A DNA stretch of 27,187 bases from positions 1 to 27,187 of the IMG/VR virus record IMGVR_UViG_3300044470_000119. The stretch is one strand, 5' to 3'. Made by a program: the position numbers and the translations under genes. Positions 24,782-27,187 of the stretch are shown piece after piece. This stretch comes from a virus. Positions within the stretch are counted from its first letter, which is position 1. Each line of letters begins with the position of its first letter. Under the pieces are notes generated by a model. The model was not told the origin of the DNA. It ran no database searches and saw nothing but the letters and a program-made list of their open reading frames with translations.

Positions 24782-25042
24782 CTAGGCTGGTCCGGTTACT
24801 TCTGCGCCGGATTGTGTTACTGGTGTAAAGAATGCCGAAACCTTTGAGGTTACTTCATCAAGCGTGATGCATACTTCAAGCGGTTGACCGAATTTATTAA
24901 CTAAATATCCGCCATCTACTTGAGTTATGCGAATTTCAACTGGTGCCTTATAAACTGGAACTACTGTGGTATTTGCTGCACTGTTTGCGTTTGGCGCAAC
25001 ACCTGTACCGATTGAGTCGCCTTTTTCGTCTATTAAATCCAT
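24782..25042 (-). CDS. Small hypothetical protein
   Basis: This 86-residue protein has an Asn/Ala-rich disordered N-terminus and a small beta part: PVEIRITQVDGGYLVNKFGQ, LEVCITLDEVTSKVSAFFTP. A Shine-Dalgarno (AAGGAAT) lies about nine bases before the ATG. The 53-base gap after it leads to the HE-motif protein. No family was recognised. It belongs to the early part of the late operon, before the terminase genes. Confidence 0.7.
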   Translation of the reverse strand: MDLIDEKGDSIGTGVAPNANSAANTTVVPVYKAPVEIRITQVDGGYLVNKFGQPLEVCITLDEVTSKVSAFFTPVTQSGAEVTGPA

Positions 25043-25043
25043 G

Positions 25044-25241
25044 TTATATAATTCCTTCTGCTGCCGGGCCGGGTTCTGCGGTTGTAGCCGTAATAACTGG
25101 CTGGGCTGCTTTTAGTTTATTATTTATTGAAACAAGAGTTTTCATGGAATCAACTGCGTCCGGAGCATCCGGCTTAATTGAAAGCATTTTGACTACATTT
25201 AGCAAAAAAACTACTTCTCGGTCTGTAAAATCTATTTGCAT
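25044..25241 (-). CDS. Small hypothetical protein
   Basis: This 65-residue protein begins MQIDFTDREVVFLLNVVKML. A short helical N-terminal half is followed by a Pro/Ala/Thr-rich tail (ATTAEPGPAAEGII). The ATG shares a base with the TAA of the previous gene (TAATG), so it is probably translated by re-initiation. The next gene begins two bases after its stop. The function is unknown, and no membrane segment or metal motif is seen. Confidence 0.7.
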   Translation of the reverse strand: MQIDFTDREVVFLLNVVKMLSIKPDAPDAVDSMKTLVSINNKLKAAQPVITATTAEPGPAAEGII

Positions 25242-25591
25242 TATTTTGGTTGGTTATTAAAAGTTGAGTTTATAGCTTGTCTAATTGCTGCATCTGCTTG
25301 GGCTTTGTCTGCAGGGCTTAGCTCTTCGCGGTTTTCTTCTTTGGCGACACGCGCGGCCTTATCTTTATTTGATTGAATTAACTCCGAGGCGCGTAACTTA
25401 ACGAAATAATCGTCCTGCGCTGCTTCATCAAGAAAAGCTGCGCTAAAATCTTCCGGCTTTATATGGGCTGCAATCAGTACGGCCCGGACTTGCTGGACTA
25501 CCTGCAAAAGATGCTCGTTGAAATAAGTCAGTAACTGCTGGCCTTCGGCGGTTAGCTTGGGTCTGTTATGGTCTTTGATGGGCTTTGCCAT
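25241..25591 (-). CDS. Hypothetical helical protein
   Basis: This 116-residue, nearly all-helical charged protein has KPIKDHNRPKLTAEGQQLLT, then a hydrophobic helix (LLQVVQQVRAVLIAAHI), acidic segments (FSAAFLDEAAQDDYFVK) and a Lys/Arg/Glu-rich end (KDKAARVAKEENREELSPAD). It overlaps the 3' end of the amber-interrupted gene by 40 bases and the next gene by one. No family or catalytic pattern was recognised. Confidence 0.75.
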   Translation of the reverse strand: MAKPIKDHNRPKLTAEGQQLLTYFNEHLLQVVQQVRAVLIAAHIKPEDFSAAFLDEAAQDDYFVKLRASELIQSNKDKAARVAKEENREELSPADKAQADAAIRQAINSTFNNQPK

Positions 25592-25845
25592 ATAATAAAA
25601 TGCGTTGGGCTAATAAATAATGCACGTCCGCGGCAAAACTCACATAGACACTCAAGCTTGCCGGTACTTGACGAAAAACCGCTTTTATCTTCTAGGTCGT
25701 AATACAAAACTGATGCGGTTGGAAACGTGTTAGCTAATTCATTATATTTTTTTATAGCTGGAACGTTCAGCATAAAAAAAGCCAACAGCTAAAAAGCGGC
25801 TGGACCAGCTAACAGAAAGCCTATATTTTTTGCTAAGGTTTTCAT
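25552..25845 (-). pseudogene. Membrane protein ORF interrupted by one in-frame TAG
   Basis: Reading from the ATG at 25845 gives MKTLAKNIGFLLAGPAAF, then TAG at 25791-25789, and then the same frame continues LLAFFMLNVPAIKKYNELAN to a TAA at 25552-25554. Ignoring the amber codon gives a 97-residue protein whose hydrophobic segment (about residues 8-30) runs smoothly across the stop. It is followed by a soluble tail with CLCEFCRGR (Cys-x-Cys-x2-Cys). Without readthrough, only an 18-residue peptide and a separate product from the ATG at 25773 (73 residues) or TTG at 25785 (77 residues) are made. The codon after TAG begins with C, a leaky context. It could be a recent nonsense mutation, programmed readthrough, or a leader peptide of an attenuator. 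It is the first reading frame behind the late promoter. Confidence 0.6.
25774..25803 (-). terminator. Possible weak attenuator hairpin over the amber codon
   Basis: On the minus strand CCAGC (25803-25799) can pair with GCTG plus GG (25789-25782, with a TT bulge), followed by seven T (25780-25774). The stem is short and imperfect. It lies about 45-70 bases after the predicted start of late transcription and covers the TAG, so it could act as a translation-sensitive attenuator. On its own it would be a weak terminator. Confidence 0.3.
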
Positions 25846-25851
25846 GCGGTA

Positions 25852-25881
25852 ATTATACCATTAAAGATAGCGAAAAGTCAA
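25852..25881 (-). promoter_or_regulatory. Leftward (late operon) sigma70-type promoter
   Basis: On the minus strand TTGACT (25881-25876) and TATAAT (25857-25852) are separated by 18 bases, and the -10 is preceded by TGG, an extended -10. Transcription would start near 25845, at or next to the ATG of the amber-interrupted frame, giving a leaderless or almost leaderless mRNA. It is the only strong promoter seen upstream of the leftward structural genes. Confidence 0.75.
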
Positions 25882-25897
25882 TAGTGGTTGTAAAGGC

Positions 25898-25926
25898 TTG
25901 ACAGGGGATAAGTTTTCGTATATACT
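25898..25926 (+). promoter_or_regulatory. Rightward sigma70-type promoter P1
   Basis: A consensus TTGACA (25898-25903), a 17-base spacer and TATACT (25921-25926) form a strong rightward promoter with start near 25933. Its -35 lies 16 bases from that of the leftward promoter, so the two are back to back and may compete or be co-regulated. The core TTCGTATATACT is repeated in P2. Confidence 0.85.
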
Positions 25927-25932
25927 ATGGAC

Positions 25933-26040
25933 AAGTTAGAACAAATAAACAAAAGTGCCCGTCAATAATAAATCTTACGTTTCTACATCTTGACGGGTGC
26001 GACGTAAGGTTTTTATTTTACGCATCCGCCAGTTTTTTTT
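25933..26040 (+). ncRNA. Candidate small structured RNA or attenuated leader
   Basis: P1 and the strong terminator define a transcript of about 108 nt without a convincing ORF. Pairing options are CCCGTCAA (25958-25965) with TTGACGGG (25990-25997), CTTACGT (25974-25980) with ACGTAAG (26002-26008), and the terminator hairpin 25991-26031, which re-uses the second arms of both. The first two pairs interleave (A-B-A'-B'), which permits a pseudoknot, while forming either blocks the terminator. The RNA could be a free phage small RNA or a switch that lets polymerase into the region downstream. The first ATG (25927) lies upstream of the predicted start, so it is not a leader peptide. Confidence 0.6.
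25991..26040 (+). terminator. Intrinsic terminator of the small RNA
   Basis: The 5' arm TGACGGGTGCG (25991-26001) pairs with CGCATCCGCCA (26021-26031) over about ten base pairs with one mismatch and one G-U pair, and the stem continues inward as TAAG/TTTA. One G follows, and then eight T (26033-26040). This is a strong rho-independent terminator on the plus strand. Confidence 0.85.
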
Positions 26041-26099
26041 GAAAGGGAACGGAGTCCGTATCAACTTATTGTCTTTCAGATTTTAGTTTTTCTGGCGGA
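26025..26099 (+). repeat. Inverted repeat linking terminator arm to downstream sequence
   Basis: TCCGCCAG (26025-26032), part of the 3' arm of the terminator, is exactly complementary to CTGGCGGA (26092-26099). Inside the loop GAAAG/CTTTC (26041-26045, 26073-26077) and ACGGA/TCCGT (26049-26059) also pair. In a read-through transcript the downstream arm would compete with the terminator. Confidence 0.6.
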
Positions 26100-26511
26100 G
26101 TCGCAAGCTAACAACCAAACCATGCCATCAATAAAATTATTATAATAGAAACTAGAAACGCACGCGCAAATTATTTTGTGTTTGCGTTTTTGTTTTCTAC
26201 AATTTCTATAAACGCCGGGCTTGGGTACTTTCGGCGATAAATAAAAGCATCCAGCGCATCCTGTATTGAAGATACTCAAAAATGCCGTTTTTATTAAAAG
26301 GTGTTTCTGACTACCTTCAATTAACCCGCCCAGGATGGACCGCGCAAGGCATCTCAGAGTATGACCTCCCAGATTATAGGATATATATTATTTTGTTTTA
26401 GTAGCTCTATCCTAGGCATGAGTGAAAGAGCGGGTTGTGCAAATCGGCAAAATGTACAACCGTACAGGACTATATAATAGAGCAAAAGTGGATAACTCAA
26501 ATATAAGCGCT
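26041..26511. other. Gene-free control region
   Basis: No convincing gene lies here. A 67-codon minus frame at 26076-26279 starts with TTG, has no Shine-Dalgarno and looks like chance. The region is AT-rich and holds several inverted repeats, notably nested CATCCTG/CAGGATG (26257-26263, 26331-26337) and TTGAAG/CTTCAA (26266-26271, 26315-26320), with AAAAA/TTTTT and AAGGT/ACCTT inside. No tRNA or iteron array was recognised. Function as a regulatory region or replication origin is open. Confidence 0.5.
26453..26466. promoter_or_regulatory. Operator-like palindrome
   Basis: TGTAC-AACC-GTACA is a perfect 5-base inverted repeat with a four-base spacer. A related sequence, TGTACGTTCGTATA (26565-26578), matches at 10 of 14 positions and overlaps the spacer and -10 of promoter P2. 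This would suit a dimeric repressor that controls P2, but no repressor gene is in view. Confidence 0.4.
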
Positions 26512-26539
26512 AAAAGCCCAATGAATACAGGGCTTTTTT
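26512..26539 (+). terminator. Intrinsic terminator before P2
   Basis: AAAAGCCC (26512-26519) pairs with GGGCTTTT (26530-26537) over eight bases with a ten-base loop and runs into six T (26534-26539). It would stop rightward transcription that had passed the first terminator and so insulate promoter P2. ACAGGGCTT (26527-26535) can also pair with AAGCCCTGT (26559-26567) just downstream. Confidence 0.8.
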
Positions 26540-26553
26540 CTTTGTCTAAACGC

Positions 26554-26582
26554 TTGACAAGCCCTGTACGTTCGTATATACT
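26554..26582 (+). promoter_or_regulatory. Rightward sigma70-type promoter P2
   Basis: TTGACA (26554-26559), a 17-base spacer and TATACT (26577-26582) form a consensus promoter with start near 26589. It shares TTCGTATATACT with P1 and has an operator-like sequence in its spacer. It reads into the rightward gene at 26683 after a leader of about 95 bases. Confidence 0.85.
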
Positions 26583-26591
26583 GTATTCAAG

Positions 26592-26638
26592 AGGGGAGAA
26601 AAAGGACAACAACAAAAATAAGCCTTCAAATCTCCCCT
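26592..26638 (+). promoter_or_regulatory. 5' UTR hairpin of the rightward transcript
   Basis: AGGGGAGA (26592-26599) is exactly complementary to TCTCCCCT (26631-26638), giving an eight-pair stem at the very 5' end of the P2 transcript with a 31-base A-rich loop. It may stabilise the mRNA. It also hides the purine-rich AGGGGAG, which could otherwise act as a decoy ribosome site. Confidence 0.5.
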
Positions 26639-26682
26639 ACTAACAAAACTAATAATGGCGAAAGCCGAAAGGAATAAAGACA

Positions 26683-27187
26683 ATGACAGGAAAAACTTAC
26701 AAGCTAATAATCGGGCATGACTACTCACTCTCCAACGAGACTGATGCAGATAGCCAAAGCGATTACTTCCCCGGAATATGGGGAATTGGTTCATACAAGA
26801 ACGCAATCAAATATGCAGCACAGTACATCGCCGAAGGAAATTTTGTTCACGTTACCGACTACGATAATCCCGCATATCACGCAATAGCTAACAAAGCCAT
26901 AAAAGAATTAGGACTTAGCCAGAAGTTATTTGAAGAGCCAAAGGGTTTGCCACAATCAAAAGTTACCAACGGCAATCCGGATTCTCTATCAGCTCTAAAA
27001 AGATATTTAGCGATTGGGAAAGAATTCACAATCAGCAATCACCGCGAAGCCGGAGCAGAAACTAGAAAAACTTCCGTGCTTGCTCACAGCGGAACATCGG
27101 TTATAGTGGAAAAAGTTTTAGGCGGCGGCGTAAAATCTTGGATGGACTTAGGCAAGGCTTCTGAATGGGTATTCTCAAACGACAAAG
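26683..27187 (+). CDS. First rightward (probably early) gene, partial
   Basis: An open frame runs from the ATG at 26683 to the window end (168 complete codons, no stop), with GAAAGGA about nine bases upstream as Shine-Dalgarno. It begins MTGKTYKLIIGHDYSLSNET, with later segments IWGIGSYKNAIKYAAQYIAE, FVHVTDYDNPAYHAIANKAI and GGGVKSWMDLGKASEWVF. It looks like a folded cytoplasmic alpha/beta protein with no signal or membrane segment. No family was recognised. Its place behind a strong host-type promoter, opposite to the structural genes, suggests an early phage gene. Confidence 0.8.
   Translation, partial: MTGKTYKLIIGHDYSLSNETDADSQSDYFPGIWGIGSYKNAIKYAAQYIAEGNFVHVTDYDNPAYHAIANKAIKELGLSQKLFEEPKGLPQSKVTNGNPDSLSALKRYLAIGKEFTISNHREAGAETRKTSVLAHSGTSVIVEKVLGGGVKSWMDLGKASEWVFSNDK

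Noticed and set aside
25927-25968. A 13-codon frame (MDKLEQINKSARQ) as a leader peptide of the small RNA
   Set aside because: Its ATG lies one base after the -10 box, upstream of the expected transcription start, so P1 RNA would not contain it.
26076-26279. A 67-codon minus-strand frame in the control region
   Set aside because: It has a TTG start and no Shine-Dalgarno, overlaps repeats and regulatory sequence, and shows no protein-like pattern except scattered Cys.
26041-26511. A tRNA gene in the gene-free region
   Set aside because: No T-loop consensus or cloverleaf was found on either strand by eye.
26655-26720. A 21-codon frame before the rightward gene
   Set aside because: It has no ribosome site, overlaps the start of the longer 26683 frame, and looks like chance.
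1-27187. Whole-genome recoding of TAG
   Set aside because: At least four well-placed genes end at TAG next to the next gene's start (2961, 19136, 19461, 24782), so TAG acts as a stop here.

Overview
The window is the structural half of a tailed double-stranded DNA phage, or a prophage or assembled phage contig. Almost everything from about 25.8 kb down to the left end lies on the minus strand in one tightly packed head-to-tail late operon. Its order is classic: four or five small proteins, small terminase, large terminase, P22-like portal, four small proteins, scaffold, head-decoration protein, HK97-fold major capsid protein, more beta-rich capsid or fibre proteins, head-tail adaptor, collagen-like fibre, glycosyltransferase, large beta-rich tail or nozzle protein, fibre tip, Q-rich virion proteins (one with a lysozyme-like domain), a long virion or ejection protein, a PurD-like ATP-grasp enzyme interrupted by an intein, and a membrane-anchored coiled-coil protein. 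There is no tape measure or contractile sheath gene, and the portal and nozzle types fit a short-tailed (podovirus-like) particle. The host cannot be named. Genes use the standard bacterial code with TAA, TAG and TGA stops. Some starts have clear Shine-Dalgarno sites, but many have none and rely on TAATG or ATGA coupling.

From about 25.8 to 26.7 kb is a gene-poor control region. Two back-to-back sigma70-type promoters face away from each other: TTGACT-18-TATAAT (with an extended -10) fires leftward into the late operon, and TTGACA-17-TATACT fires rightward. The rightward one is followed within about 110 nt by a strong intrinsic terminator, which defines a candidate small structured RNA whose arms can pair in two ways. 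A second rightward promoter with the same 12-base core (TTCGTATATACT) lies at 26.55 kb. It is preceded by another terminator and operator-like palindromes, and it drives the first rightward gene, which runs off the window.

The points most worth a second look are these. (1) The first late-operon ORF is a membrane protein broken by one in-frame amber codon in the middle of its transmembrane helix, just after a promoter that would make a leaderless mRNA. (2) The candidate small RNA or attenuator. (3) Interleaved inverted repeats of pseudoknot topology between terL and the portal gene. (4) Three consecutive tiny basic proteins share one C-terminal motif. (5) A homing-endonuclease intein sits exactly in the metal-binding motif of a phage PurD-like ATP-grasp protein. 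(6) A collagen-like fibre rich in Thr at the Y position is directly coupled to a glycosyltransferase, which suggests glycosylation of the phage fibre.

All calls come from reading the sequence and remembered family features. No searches or folding programs were run.
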